From the NCBI GenBank assembly GCA_944472155.2, contig OX235271.1, positions 81,171,256 through 81,235,255 on the forward strand: a stretch of DNA of 64,000 nucleotides, in the 5' to 3' direction. Position numbers and translations under genes: made by a program. Below are positions 11,181 to 22,149 of the stretch, in pieces. The notes under the pieces were generated by a model. It was not told where the DNA came from, did no database searches, and was given only the letters and a program-made list of their open reading frames with translations. How positions within the stretch are numbered: position 1 is the first letter of the stretch; each line of letters begins with the position of its first letter. The DNA is from Trichobilharzia szidati (Eukaryota; Platyhelminthes; Trematoda; Strigeidida; Schistosomatidae).

Positions 11181-12050
11181 GTCAGTCTGTCTCAATGAAC
11201 TCATCCTTCAAAGTAGTCTATAAAGTGAAGAAAATACGCTTTCATTTCTTCTGCACTGCTGAAGCTCTGGCCATCCAGACGAATAAATTGGAGCTTAAAA
11301 TATCCAAGAAAACTACTCACCTTCTTTTTTGTCTATCATGGCAACAGCCCTGTTGTTTCCTACCAGCTTCATTTTGTTTGTTTACTTTTTTACTCTGTAA
11401 CTGTTGTATTTCCTTCTAACTCTTGAAAAAATCTCACTTTTTTCCTTTTGTTTCTATTTACAGTCTGATTACAACTCATTTATCCTGTTAGACAATTCGA
11501 ATAAATTTATCCAACTCCTTTTATGCGTTGACTATGGTTATGACAACTCATCCCCTGTGTTAATACCCTCTTCAATGAGGAAAAGTTGCATATAAATGCA
11601 ACTATACAGATAAAGAAAAAGTGTATTCGGTGAAAACAGCCTCTTCACCGAACTATTTGTTTTGTACTTTTCATTTAAGGCCTCAGTGAAGAGTATTCAT
11701 GAAAACAGTAGTAACTCAGACATTGAAAAATAAAATAGCATCTAGTATTTATTCACTACAAAGTAGTAGGTATTACTGCCTAAATAAACGGGTAATGTCA
11801 CCAGATTCCAGCAGGAAAAACATCGTAAGAGAGTGTAACTGTAACCTGTGAATGCGTCTGAAATAGTACGAAATGTAGGTTTACAGTTATCACTAATTGA
11901 ATAACTAGATATATGAGAACATGCTGTAGGCGAATGTTTTCAGCGCATTGAGATTCACTGAAGAAGTGGGATTTACATGGTTGATCTGCAAAAGTATAAC
12001 TCTCTCTCTCTCACCTCGTGTAATGAAGCAGCGTTTCTGATGTCATTTAG
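11181..12050. other. Intron 5 sequence, nothing recognised
   Basis: Contains two overlapping short frames (11195-11595) without recognisable domains, and a (TC)n run at 12001-12012 just inside it. No repeat family was matched. Confidence 0.35.
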
Positions 12051-12134
12051 AATAGAAATTACACTTATGCTCGTAACAAATACATATTAGATTAATATAT
12101 GTGTAAAACTTGGGCACTTTGGTAGTAAGTAATT

Positions 12135-12400
12135 CCATATTAGTTTGTTTATTAGATATATCACACAGTGAAACAGTGTCATTATTTACTGGATGACAAG
12201 GTTTCGAACACAATTTAATGTTCATAGTCATATGTTAAATTATAATCACACGACTTCGAAACTTGAGTTTTATAGTTTTCTTTGTTCTCTCCTATTTGTC
12301 GTTGGGGTAGTAGAATTTTCCAGATGTGCGGGTGGACAAGTGTTGAATCATTCCTATTACACGTGTTTGCAGTTGATTCGATAAAGGAAGCTTCCGTTAT
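12135..12400 (+). repeat. PLE pLTR, upstream inverted copy
   Basis: This segment is the reverse complement of 13134-13398, with near-identical stretches (GATATATCACACAGTGAAACAG; GGATGACAAGGTTTCGAACAC; CAGTTGATTCGATAAA). Both arms even encode near-identical 63-codon frames. It is joined directly to the truncated PLE frame that follows. Inverted or direct pseudo-LTRs are characteristic of Penelope-like elements. Confidence 0.8.
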
Positions 12401-13133
12401 CAGTGTTTACAGGTAACCCACACATTCAAACAGATATTTGGACTTCAGATCATCCCATCCTATGTCAGTAAAAATAGGATTGGTGAAATGTTTAAGTAAT
12501 AGAGCACAAAAAGTAAGTAGTACCAAGGAGAATCTCAGACAGGAAGTGGGGTATATAAGAGAAGCTTTGGAACTTAATAATTACCCTGGTAAATTAGTCA
12601 GAAATTATCTAGGGAAATGTAAAAATAAAATAAATAATAGTAGTGATAGTAGTAATAATAGTAATATTATTGACGACACGAATACCAAACATGCGCAAGA
12701 TAATGACAACACCAACATTAAGGGATCTAAATCATCAGCAGTAATCCAATACAAGGAAGGAACCTCTGGAACCTGACGTAGAATTCTAAACAAGGCAGGA
12801 ATAAAAGTGATTAGTATTTAAACCCACAAAATCAATTAGAAACAAGCTTTGTCGGTTAAAGAATCTTGTGGAGCCTTTAAAACAAAACAATTTAGTTTAT
12901 CCAATACCCTGCAATGATTGTCAGGTCAAAGTAGTAGAATGGGGTCAATCAAACTAGTGGAGTATAAAAACCTAGTAAAATCTAGCTTAGTTGACCCGAA
13001 TAAGATCTAGAAATCTAGAGAATAGTTCAGCTATAGCACTCACTATATGCAATTGCACACAATCATACAATAGGACGGGATAAGATAACAGTTTTAAAAT
13101 CTAATGTTACAGGGTGGAGGTAGGGAGAGATTG
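12401..13133 (+). pseudogene. Penelope-like element, RT thumb and GIY-YIG region, broken
   Basis: The frame begins inside the RT C-terminus (DFRSSHPMSVKIGLVKCLSN, REALELNNYP) and runs through an Asn/Ser/Asp-rich linker. It then reaches the PLE linker motif YKEGTSGT, RILNKAGIKV, and a decayed GIY-YIG endonuclease (LVEYKNLVKSSLVDPNKI). There are stops at about 12774, 12820, 12835 and several more downstream. An intact relative of the same family is visible at 33589-34175. PLEs encode an RT joined to a GIY-YIG nuclease; this copy is dead. Confidence 0.75.
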
Positions 13134-13398
13134 ACAACGGAAGATTTGTTTATCGAATCAACTGCAAATACATGTAATAAGAATGATTCATCACCTGTCC
13201 ACCCGCACATCTGGAAAATTCTACTACCCCAACGACAAATAGGAGAGAACAAAGAAAACTATAAAACTCAAGTTTCGAAGTCGTGTGATTATAATTTAAC
13301 ATATGACTATGAACATTAAATTGTGTTCGAAACCTTGTCATCCAGTGAACAATAATACTGTTTCACTGTGTGATATATCTAATAAACAAACGAATATG
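13134..13398 (+). repeat. PLE pLTR, 3' copy
   Basis: This is the terminal repeat following the endonuclease remnant in the normal orientation. On this strand it carries GAACA...TGTTC immediately followed by GAAAC and a GTC seven bases on (13308-13342), a hammerhead-like half core. It pairs with the inverted copy at 12135-12400. Confidence 0.8.
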
Positions 13399-14049
13399 AA
13401 AATACATGTTAGAGATGAACAGTATTATCAGAGATAATGCACAGTCTAAAATATACGAATATGAGACTTCAATTGAATTTTTTGTATGATACACACGAGC
13501 AGACGCCAAATGAAAAAAACACAGTCATTAAGTGAATAAGATTTAATTTGAAGTGTTTTCATCAGAAATTATGAAATGCACATGAAGGTGAATAGATATT
13601 CTCTGCATGATAACACTCAATTTGTTTTCTCACATCAAAAACATTTATTCATCATAAGTGTTTAAAGCTTACTTAATAATAATAATAATTATTATAATTA
13701 ATAACGCCTATAAATCAGTCCAACATTTATGTTAAACTCCTAACCACTTGAAATTTATTCAGCTAATCTTAGAAATCACTTCAATGTCTTGATAAAAAAC
13801 GCATGTATTCGTATGATTTACCGTTGTTTTTTTTTAAATTTTCTATAATCATGATAATTTAGGTGTCTTTATTATACAATACAGAAAATTTACTACCTTT
13901 GTGAATTAAATTATGTTTCGCTATTTTCTTATTTCTTTACCTTGTGGTTAACTTATAAAACCTACGATACTTTTTTCTTACAGCCAAAATTTTAATCGAG
14001 ATTATGATGAAAACGTCTGTGGAAAAATTCTAATTTCTTTTATGCATTG
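13399..14049. other. Intron 5 sequence, nothing recognised
   Basis: A+T-rich with short AAT/ATT runs near 13675-13700. No gene or known repeat family was seen. Confidence 0.35.
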
Positions 14050-14287
14050 ATGTGCGTCGGTGGTATAGCGGTTAGGACGCTCGTCGACCCTGCATAGGGT
14101 CCGGGGTTTGATCCCCGGCCGACGCACTCCTTTACCTCGCTGAGCTAGAAATAATGCTGGTTAAGAAGAAAGGTTGGGCATAAGGCTATCAACCCCATCC
14201 TGTGAAATAAACACTGCTACAAAAAACTTCAAGTCACTAGCTTGAAGCCCTATGTTCCACTGGGGAACGTGAAGGAGAAAAAAACAT
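14050..14287 (+). mobile_element. SINE-A copy 6, full length, well preserved
   Basis: GTGCGTCGGTGGTATAGCGG starts the head (A-box region TATAGCGGTTAGGACGC), with the B-box GGTTTGATCCCC at 14105-14116. Body: GAAGAAAGGTTGGGCATAAGG and CAACCCCATCC. 3' end: TTGAAGCCCTATGTTCCACT and GGAACGTGAAGGA, then an A-rich tail. Confidence 0.88.
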
Positions 14288-14496
14288 AATGCACTGATAG
14301 AGATGTTGGTTTAATCTACCGACTGACTAGTACTGGTTGTAATCGAATTATATTATCGGCTGGCAAATTAAACTGGCAATTTACAAGTTACACAATTCTA
14401 GGGTGAAATTTCACGACAATTCCCCTTTGAGAATGGAAATTTTTCAGATCACAAAATGCAACAGTCTGCTTGTTTTCATGTTTTACTGATCTAAGA

Positions 14497-14815
14497 AGTG
14501 TAAAACTTGGGCACTGTAGTGGTAGAGTATAACTCCATCATGGGTAAAATTTTATTTTGATAAAATCACACAGTGTTACACAGTAATATTAACTGATGAC
14601 GTTTCGAGCACAAACTATTGCTCATAATCATATCAAGTCACTACTCACACAACTTTTTTTCCTTCATTTATATACACGTGTGGAATTGACTAGGTATTTA
14701 GATGAGAATCAATATGAGATAATGTGCATTCAGAAATAATAATACGATTGATCAATTACAATCAGATGGGAACTAAGACGAGAGCTTTTGTAGTCATTAA
14801 CACACAACTACCCAA
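14497..14815 (+). repeat. PLE pLTR, upstream inverted arm (second PLE subfamily)
   Basis: This is the reverse complement of 15058-15330. It shares GAGTATAACTCCAT, GATTTTATTTTGATAAA-like, GAGCACAAA.TATTGCTCATAATCATATCAAGTCACT and CAATCAGATGGGAA segments. On the minus strand it carries a GAGCA...TGCTC hairpin followed at once by GAAAC and GTC. Confidence 0.75.
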
Positions 14816-15057
14816 TAGGGTGGGACAGGGTTTAGATTCTAAGAAGTAATCTATGTAGGTGGAGAGAGAGATTGATTACTGAATCCTGCCTGGTTCATAG
14901 AGTCTACACTCAACATATGCAACAAAAATGACTCAATGCAAACACCAGAAATATGAAAGATATTATTACCACCAGTCAAATCAAACGAGAATAATAAATA
15001 ATCTCAAAATTCTGTTTCAGTTCAAACACATCAAAACATTCGAACAACTAACTTACT
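14790..15057 (+). pseudogene. PLE endonuclease C-terminus, fragment
   Basis: Between the two inverted arms a short decayed frame remains, with THNYPIGWDRV, RSNL and WRERLITES. It matches the end of the PLE endonuclease frame near 13080-13140. Architecture is therefore the same as at 12135-13398: inverted pLTR, truncated frame, pLTR. Confidence 0.6.
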
Positions 15058-15330
15058 ATGACTACAGAAACGTTCGTCTTATTTCCCATCTGATTGTATT
15101 TGATTTATAACACTAATATTATTTCCGAATGTACATTATCCTATACTGATTTCATACAAATGTCTAATCAATTCCACTCATGCATGAGTGACTTGATATG
15201 ATTATGAGCAATAATTTGTGCTCAAAATGTCATTAGTTACTTTTACTGTTCAATACTGTGTGATTTATCAAAATAAAATCTTATCTATTATGGAGTTATA
15301 CTCTACCACAGTGTCAAAGTTTTATACTTA
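15058..15330 (+). repeat. PLE pLTR, 3' arm (second subfamily)
   Basis: This arm mirrors 14497-14815. On the plus strand it has GATTATGAGCAATAATTTG, TGCTC and then AAAATGTC in place of GAAACGTC, so the hairpin is kept while the following core has drifted. Confidence 0.75.
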
Positions 15331-15424
15331 TATCATTAATACTAACTTTTCCTTATGGGTGCATTTAAATTACTCCTCGGTAAAGCCTTTATTAACGTCG
15401 CCTAGCTTACTAGCTTGCTAGTTA

Positions 15425-15995
15425 TCTACTCAGTTCCGAGCCCGGGTAGAGAGCGAGGGTTAGGCATGGCGCTAGCAACCCTACACCAAAAACTCAGTCA
15501 AACTGCTACAGAAAATTAAACACACAGGAAGAACTTTAAAAATACAAAACATAAAAACAAATTCGTTTCCCACTAGAATCGGAGAGGCGAAATGAAGCAG
15601 GCTGGTGAAAGCCTTCGGAAAGCCAGTCAGCCAATGTGTATTCGTTCTATGAAAGCAGAAATAAGAATGGGGATGTTGAATATTCGTACAATGTACGAAG
15701 CCAGCTGGCAAGGCTGAACAGGTAGCCGAAGAGATGCGAAGATATGGTATAGAAGTGCTGGGAGTCTGTGAGATCAGGTATAACGCATGTGGACTATCGA
15801 AACTGTCAAGTGGAGAGTCAGTAATCTACTCCATTCTGGTCACCCAGACGACAACCAAAAGCAAACTCAGGCAGTGAGTGACTATCATGATATTACCAAC
15901 AACAGTCAAAGCTCTTATGCAGTGGAAACCAATCTCCCCCTGTAGGATTATGACAGCAAGATGGTATTCGAAAGGAAGGAACGAAGGAAGGAAGT
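15425..15995 (+). pseudogene. RTE-type element, 5' end and endonuclease N-terminus
   Basis: The 5' leader contains GGTTAGGCATGGCGCTAGC and ACTGCTACAGAAAATT, also found in the SINE-A body. The start of the AP-endonuclease frame follows: MLNIRTMYEA, QVAEEMRRYGIEVLGVCEIR, SGESVIYS, then after a break KALMQWKPISP and IMTARWYSK. These match the N-terminal endonuclease of RTE elements. Several frameshifts make it inactive. It is the only copy in the window that reaches the 5' end. Confidence 0.78.
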
Positions 15996-16016
15996 AAGAT
16001 TGCAATCATCCACTGG

Positions 16017-16170
16017 TACGCACAGTGGGATATAGGGCTTCATCTTTGAGCCCCACACCCAACCTTCCCTCTTTACCTGGCTTACTATTAGTTAAGCAAG
16101 ATTTATAATAGCGTCGGTGGGAGATCAACTCCCGGACCACATGTGCGATACTGTTTACTACCGATTAACT
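16017..16170 (-). mobile_element. SINE-A copy 7, partial
   Basis: In plus sense it has CACACCCAACCTTCCCTC, TTTACCTGGCTTACTATTAG, reversed B-box GGGAGATCAACTCCC and CGGACCACATG. The 3' end is largely missing or diverged. Confidence 0.65.
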
Positions 16171-17689
16171 AATATAAATAGTGGGATGGCTCTCACGTTA
16201 ACCAGCTGGAATTCAGGTTTTTTGAACTGACTAGATTCTCCCTTAGCTGAGTCAAACTGGGTAACTACCCCCCCGACCTGAAGAACTCGGCTCTAAGCGA
16301 TCGATTCGTCCATCAGGTATTTAGTTCGCTTCGGTATGACCAGCAAGCGCTACTGGCTGATGTGAGTAGTACCCAACATCTCATGTCAAACAATCAGTAG
16401 TAGTGTAGTGAGTGCTGTCTACTAGCCAAAATTGTAGACACCAATTTAAGTCAATGTTTACGTCCCAAATCGGAGTCATGAGAAGAAACAAGAATAAAGC
16501 CTAACACTGAGGAACCCAACAACCAATCACAGCAGACTTAGCGTGTGCGGATACGATTAGCAGACATATTAACAGACTGTCTAAGAAACGCCAACAAAGA
16601 GATGACAGAATAACCTTCAGCAGGAAAACAAACAATCAGAAGACGTTACCCCTCTGCTAACAATAACGAATAATAATGTACATAAAAATCTATACATATG
16701 TGTTGATTTTCTCAATAAACGATCTGTTGCCTGGCCCTTGTATTCTGTAGTTACAGTAGTATATAACACCAGCTTGTATGATCAGTTCAGAACTTAAATT
16801 CACTCGGTTACTAATGTATCTTAACTGTGCCAGTCTCTTTCTCTCTCTCTCCCTCTCTGTTACCTAGTGTCAATTATTATTTACGAGAACTATTGTGAAA
16901 TAAGAAATTCAATCTTCTTAGAGAAATAAAAGTACAACAAATGGTGTTTAAACAAAAAAAATACTAATTACATAATTAAATATAATTCATTGTAAAATAT
17001 TTACACTCATATCAATCACATGCAAATAATGATAATAATAATAATAATAATAATATTAAGACAGTGTGAAGTAGAAATGACTTTTTATCTAATAAATAGG
17101 ATAATAAAAGGTTAAATTATCCATTGAAGAATTCGTATAGCTAAATCTAGGTTAAAAATAAAGAGGAGTTTCGGGGGAGAGGGAGAGGTGAGGGATGGAG
17201 CTGAACTTCTTTCCTATTTACTGGGCATACTCAGCATGAAAGAAAACTGACTGACTGACTGATAAGTAAATAAATGCATAAAGTACTTCATAGTTAAATT
17301 TTATGATGCTTTTGGTATATAATGTTATATTATTTAGCATGCCAGTAACTGTCCTGATACTACTGAAGATAATACTATTCGTAATAATAATAGTAATAAT
17401 AATAATGAAATTATTAAATGTGAAAGTGTGATGTTAACTATTCCAAAACAATAGGGGGAACATTTTATAAAACGAAACACTGAACAATAATCGTGAAAAA
17501 TATCCCTTAAATATGTTTTAGTATACAGTGCTTGTTCGGCAAAGAAGATTTCAAGCAATATTACTTATTGCGACAAAATTCAGATCCTTGATATTCTAAT
17601 CTAGTTATAGCCGCACAGTTCTTTCGTTTATAGCTCGATATGATCTCCAGCTTCATGAGACTATCAGTTCACCATTCTTCTGAACTCTG
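16171..17689. other. Intron 5 sequence with unknown dispersed segment and microsatellites
   Basis: A segment at about 16193-16420 resembles 46145-46325 (TGGCTGATGTGAGTAGTACC against TGGTTGTTGTGAGTAGTGTC), so it may be an unnamed repeat. A (CT)n-rich run lies at 16838-16860 and an (AAT)n run at 17026-17056. No gene was seen. Confidence 0.35.
17026..17056 (+). repeat. AAT microsatellite
   Basis: (AAT)n of about nine units with one GAT interruption. Confidence 0.8.
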
Positions 17690-17880
17690 ATTAGAACATA
17701 GGGCTTCAAGTTTGTTTTTTTGTAGGGTAGGGTCTGTATCTTCACACTCAATCTTTCATCTTTTCTTGGCTTACTATTGGCTAGTATATAAGATGAAGTT
17801 ATTGGGGTGTATTAGTTGGAAATCGAATCCGGACTATGTAGGTGACTGGTGAGCACTTCAACCCTGAACCACTTGACTCA
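17690..17880 (-). mobile_element. SINE-A copy 8, degenerate
   Basis: In plus sense AGAACATAGGGCTTCAAG, GGTAGGGTCTGTATCTTC, TTGGCTTACTATTGGC, reversed B-box AATCGAATCC and GGTGAGCACTTCAACCCTGAACCAC. Two overlapping frames here are not genes. Confidence 0.65.
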
Positions 17881-18094
17881 TTCAGTTATATACTGTTTTT
17901 ATCTTATATTCCTTGTGAACATTTGTGTAAATTTGTTGGGTTTTTTTTGGTTTTTGACTCAGAACTGCACAAAACTGTCGGGTGGAAAATATTCATCGCA
18001 TATAAGACAATTGGGTATAGTCAGACAGGACAAACTTGAACCTGGTTAGAATTCAACTCAGACAACATTTAGCAGAGAGGATGAGACAGCTGAT

Positions 18095-18482
18095 GGCCCT
18101 ATTCAGGTAGGTATTTACCTGTGGTTCTAGTGAGGAGTCGTGAACAGTAAGGTACAGCAAGTCAGGCGTGAGGAAAAATACTCGCCTAAGACAGTGGCTA
18201 GTAGTCGCGCTATGTTGTGGGCTGGAAGAAGTTGGAATTCATGGGTTGGACATTGGATCGGGTCGCAATGGCTTAATGGTCTACGAGCTAGCTTGCCTTG
18301 TAATCAGAAGGTCCTAGGTTCGGACCCTGGTGGTATGTGCATACTGATGAAGAGTTACAAACTAGGATGAAACAGGTGACTGTCCAGTACTCCCTGGTTT
18401 TCCAGTGAGTTCTCTAACTGATGTCAGCTCATGAGAAAATCCTGTAACCAATCAATTAAATCCCTACAAACCAATGCTTGAA
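18095..18482 (+). mobile_element. SINE-B copy, full length
   Basis: A-box region ATGGCTTAATGGTCTACGAG at 18268-18287, B-box AGGTTCGGACCCTGG at 18315-18329, hammerhead-like ACTGATGAAGAGTTACAAAC at 18340-18359, then the 3' end TCATGAGAAAATCC...CCTACAAACC. Confidence 0.8.
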
Positions 18483-19269
18483 AAGAAGCAATAAAATAGC
18501 AAACATTTTGTTGATAATCTCGTGTAAATATATTAGGTTGTCACATCAGAAGACATGAATTTTTTCTTTTAGAAAAAACTTAACAGCCTTACTGGAGTAG
18601 TGTACGAATCGTAAGAACGGTCACCCTAACAATCGAGTAGTTTACTAATTTATAACTGCATTTCAATTGATTTATCATTAGTTTCTCTTACCAGATAACA
18701 TTATCTACTGAAGTAAATATTGCCTCATAAGGAGTACCATATTTTTCAGCTTTCATATTAATCCACAGTTGAAATCTACACTTTTCGACTTACGACTGTT
18801 CCTTAATATTCTTCAAAAAAGCCAACAGTGTATTCACCTACAAGGTATAACTATAAATCCTTTAAAATCGCAAAATATGTTGAATTATTGATTGAGTTTC
18901 ACATTAGCACTTTGCATAAAAGTACACATGTGCTTAAGTTGCCTTACTCCATATAGCACACAAACATATAGAGAAAAGAGAGAAGAATAAGATTCAAAAA
19001 AAAACTACACTGATAAGCAGAAATGTGTGGGAGAAATATAAGAGTTTAATGAGTATGGGAGATTATAAAGAGTGAATGCATTTACGCCATTGAAAATGGT
19101 TTTAAGGCATATTATTAATAGTCTCCGGATGATGGGTTCTTAGTGTCTCGAAGACTCTAACCATGCAGTCTACACCTCCCTATGTAGTTGGCTCAAACCA
19201 ACTACCAAGTTCTTGAAGGTTTGATCACACTTAACTCTTTCTCAGCTTAAATCCTATGTCAGTTAACAT
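18483..19269. other. Intron 5 sequence, nothing recognised
   Basis: A+T-rich; no frame or repeat family could be supported. Confidence 0.35.
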
Positions 19270-19605
19270 TCAAGTATTGGTTTGTAGGGATTTGATTGAT
19301 TAGTTACAGGATTTCATCATGAGCTGACATCGGTTAGAGAACCATTGGAAAACCTGGGAGTACTGGACAACTGTTTCGTCCTAGTTTGTGACTCTTCATC
19401 AGTACGCACCCACCGCCGGGGTTCGAACCCAGGACGTTCTGGTTACAAGATGAGCTAGCTCGTAGATCATTGAGCCACTGGGACCCGATTCAATGGCCAG
19501 CCCATGAATTCGATCTTCTGCCAATTCACGATATGGCACCACCATTAACCAATGTCTTCGGCGAGTATTTGTCTTCACACCCAACCTGCTGCATTTCTTG
19601 ACAAG
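19270..19605 (-). mobile_element. SINE-B copy, full length, well preserved
   Basis: In minus sense the A-box region is CAATGATCTACGAGCTAGC, the B-box GGGTTCGAACCCC at 19418-19430, and the hammerhead-like motif reads ACTGATGAAGAGTC...AGGACGAAACAG at 19371-19407. It is one of the clearest copies of that motif. Confidence 0.8.
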
Positions 19606-19849
19606 GAAGTTTGTGGCCCGATACGCATAGTACAAATCCTAGCTACCTCAATCGAGATAGCTTTGCAACCTTACTCTTGACTCATATTCAATTAATAATT
19701 CTAATATCATATAATAAGTTAGGATTGAAAGATAAAATGAAAATCTCAGTTAATAATAGCACGATTCAGTCCTACCAGCCTCTAGATATCCTCACAATTC
19801 GTTAAATACTCAGTTAACTCGTTTACGAGACAACCATTACATAATGGTA

Positions 19850-20045
19850 GTGCGTCAGTGGTTCAGCGGGAGAATGCTCGCCAACCATGCCTCACCTGGT
19901 CCGTGTCTCGACTATCGGTTGACACACATATCTTTACCTCCCTGGTAGGTTATAAGCCCGACAAAGGGAGAAGTTTGAGTGTGAGGTTAGCAACCTCACC
20001 CTCTAGAAGCCCTATAAGGCTTCCACGCGGAAAGCAAAAAAAGTT
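19850..20045 (+). mobile_element. SINE-A copy 9, diverged
   Basis: GTGCGTCAGTGGTTCAGCGG starts the head. GAGTGTGAGGTTAGCAACC marks the body, and the 3' end is shortened (AGAAGCCCTATAAGGC) before an A-rich run. The B-box is damaged. Confidence 0.7.
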
Positions 20046-20135
20046 TCAAAAAGCAACAGAATGATAATATGAAACTTTTTTTAACAGAGTAAAGCGATAC
20101 TTTTTAAAATAAAATGCCGATGATATATGTCTGAT

Positions 20136-20960
20136 TTCCCATAAACTGGAAGACATCCAAACGAAAAGCAACAAGTTAGCAGAAGAAACATCAAAGATAG
20201 GACTTCAGGTGAACATAAAGAAAACAGAGGTGATGAAAATTCCTGAGCAACACCACCAACAGCAACAACAACAACAGACAACAATCAGCATAAGTGGGAG
20301 GAACCTGAAAGAAACATCCTTCTTTACCTACCTAACTGGGAAGCATCGTTTCAACTACAGGCGGAACTGACGAGGATATCAAAGCAAGAATCGGAAAAGC
20401 AAGACAAGCTTTCACTACTCTCAAGTCTGTGTGGAGGTCAACAACACTACTCAACATGCAAAATAAGATCCGGATTTTCAACTCCAATGTGAAGTCAGTG
20501 CTACTATACGGATCAGAGACTTGCACTGCGCGTCATAAAGAGCATCTCAAACAAAATACAGACTTTCATTAACAGTTGTCTTCACTCAATACTCAAGATC
20601 AGATGGCCGGCCAGAAAAGATCAGCAATAAGGATCTCTGGGAGCGAACCAACCCAGCAGGAACCGATTGTGCAACAAATGGGAAGGAAGAAATGGAGATG
20701 GATTGGCCATACTCTTAGGAAACCATCAAGTGACATCACTAGACAAGCCCTTGAATGGAACCCGAAAGAGAAACGGCGAGTTGGCCATCAGTGCAAGGGT
20801 GACTTGAAGGAGTCATGTGAAGAAGAGATGAAAACGTGTGGGCAGACTTGGAGCCAGGTGAAGACTCTAGCAGAGAACCGAACGCAATGGAGACGCACGG
20901 CTGAAGCCCTATGTTCCTCTGGGAATTAAAGGATACAATAATAATAAATAATAATAAAAT
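20136..20960 (+). pseudogene. RTE-type element, RT C-terminal fragment
   Basis: It starts just after the RT active-site region (SHKLEDIQTKSNKLAEE, KKTEVMKI), has a Gln-rich linker, a decayed RIGKARQAF region, then RWPARK, GSEPTQQEPI, KWRWIGHTLRK, ITRQALEWNP and AENRTQWRRTAEALC. It ends TGAAGCCCTATGTTCC...GGAATTAAAGGATAC and (AATAAT)n. Frameshifts lie near 20330 and 20560. The last 354 bases are still open. The 3' end is nearly identical to 41685-41825. Confidence 0.82.
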
Positions 20961-22149
20961 AAGTTGTTCAGTTAAAAGATAGACAAAAACTCTACCTAGT
21001 GAATAAGAATATCTTGTATAAACTTGTAGTTAACATCAATACGCCTGGGGTTGATTCATCACTAACGCCCACTTAAATTATCAATGTACATACACACTGA
21101 TAACATTCATATTATACATGAATGTAGTCAAAACATTATACGTATTTACATATATGAAAAAAGGTCGAATTTGAAATATTCTTTTGCAAAAGAAAACTTG
21201 ATGGGAATGCAAACTAGGTGAAGAATACAAAGAAGAAAAAGAAACAAAAAAAAACACAGTAACAACATGATTGTAGACATTAGTTGAAAATCTAAAATAC
21301 TTGTAATAATATAGCTACTTAGTGTTAGCAGCAGAAAGGTGTAATTGTACTAGAAGTAGTAATAATAATAATAATACAAGGTGTATACAAAAGAACATCA
21401 TCCCTTCTGACTTGTTCTCTATACATAACTAATCAACTTCTCTTAAAGAGGAATTCTACTAGACTAAGTATTAATAACACTGACAATGTTAGTAGTAATC
21501 ATAATAATAATACTATTAACAACTGCAAGCACTATGTTGAAGATTATTTTACATTTGTGTTGATTAGTATTCAGATAAAACAAACGAAAGAGGAGATCAA
21601 ATCATGGAAACGTAAAGGCAGGCGGAAAATACGACTTAAAGTCAGCTTTATTATCGTCTAAGATATCTTCGAGATATTCAATAGTTTATCTTGTGTTGAA
21701 TCGAGATAATCTCTAATCTTAACTGATAGAACTGTCAAATACAGACAAAAACGAAAAAACCTCCTCTTAATTGGCATAAGATTGACTTAGAGATTATATA
21801 TGTGCAGTTATATGTACATGAAACCACGCCCACAAAATAAAATGATAAATAAATAAATGAATAAATAAACAATCATGGATGGATGGTTAGATGGATGGGA
21901 AATAGAAAGTGGTGGAGCGTGTTTTTGTTTTGAGGCTATGACTCAGCATTTATGTCAAGTGCTTATAAATAATTTAAGTTTCTTAAACAGGATGTATTGG
22001 TGTGGCACGTTGGAAACAACGCCTTATTTGTATTATTTATGTTAGTCATGAGAGGTGTGTGTGTGTGGCAGAGGGGATTTGATCGTATAACTGACTAAAA
22101 TGAACGGAAACAGAATGGAAAGAAATGCAAATGAAGTATATAGAGTTAA
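20961..22149. other. Intron 5 sequence with short AAT-type microsatellites
   Basis: (AAT)n runs at about 21361-21376 and 21500-21512, an AAAT-rich run near 21845-21865, and a (GT)n run at 22054-22068. No gene was seen. Confidence 0.4.

Noticed and set aside
12193..13341. Two near-identical 63-codon frames on opposite strands
   Set aside because: They are the inverted pLTR arms of a PLE, not duplicated genes.
14600..14625. CTGATGA on the plus strand of a PLE pLTR as a hammerhead core
   Set aside because: No GAAA follows on that strand; it is the complement of the GTC-ATCAG stretch on the minus strand.
17026..17056. CRISPR-like spaced repeats
   Set aside because: Simple AAT microsatellite, and the DNA is clearly eukaryotic.
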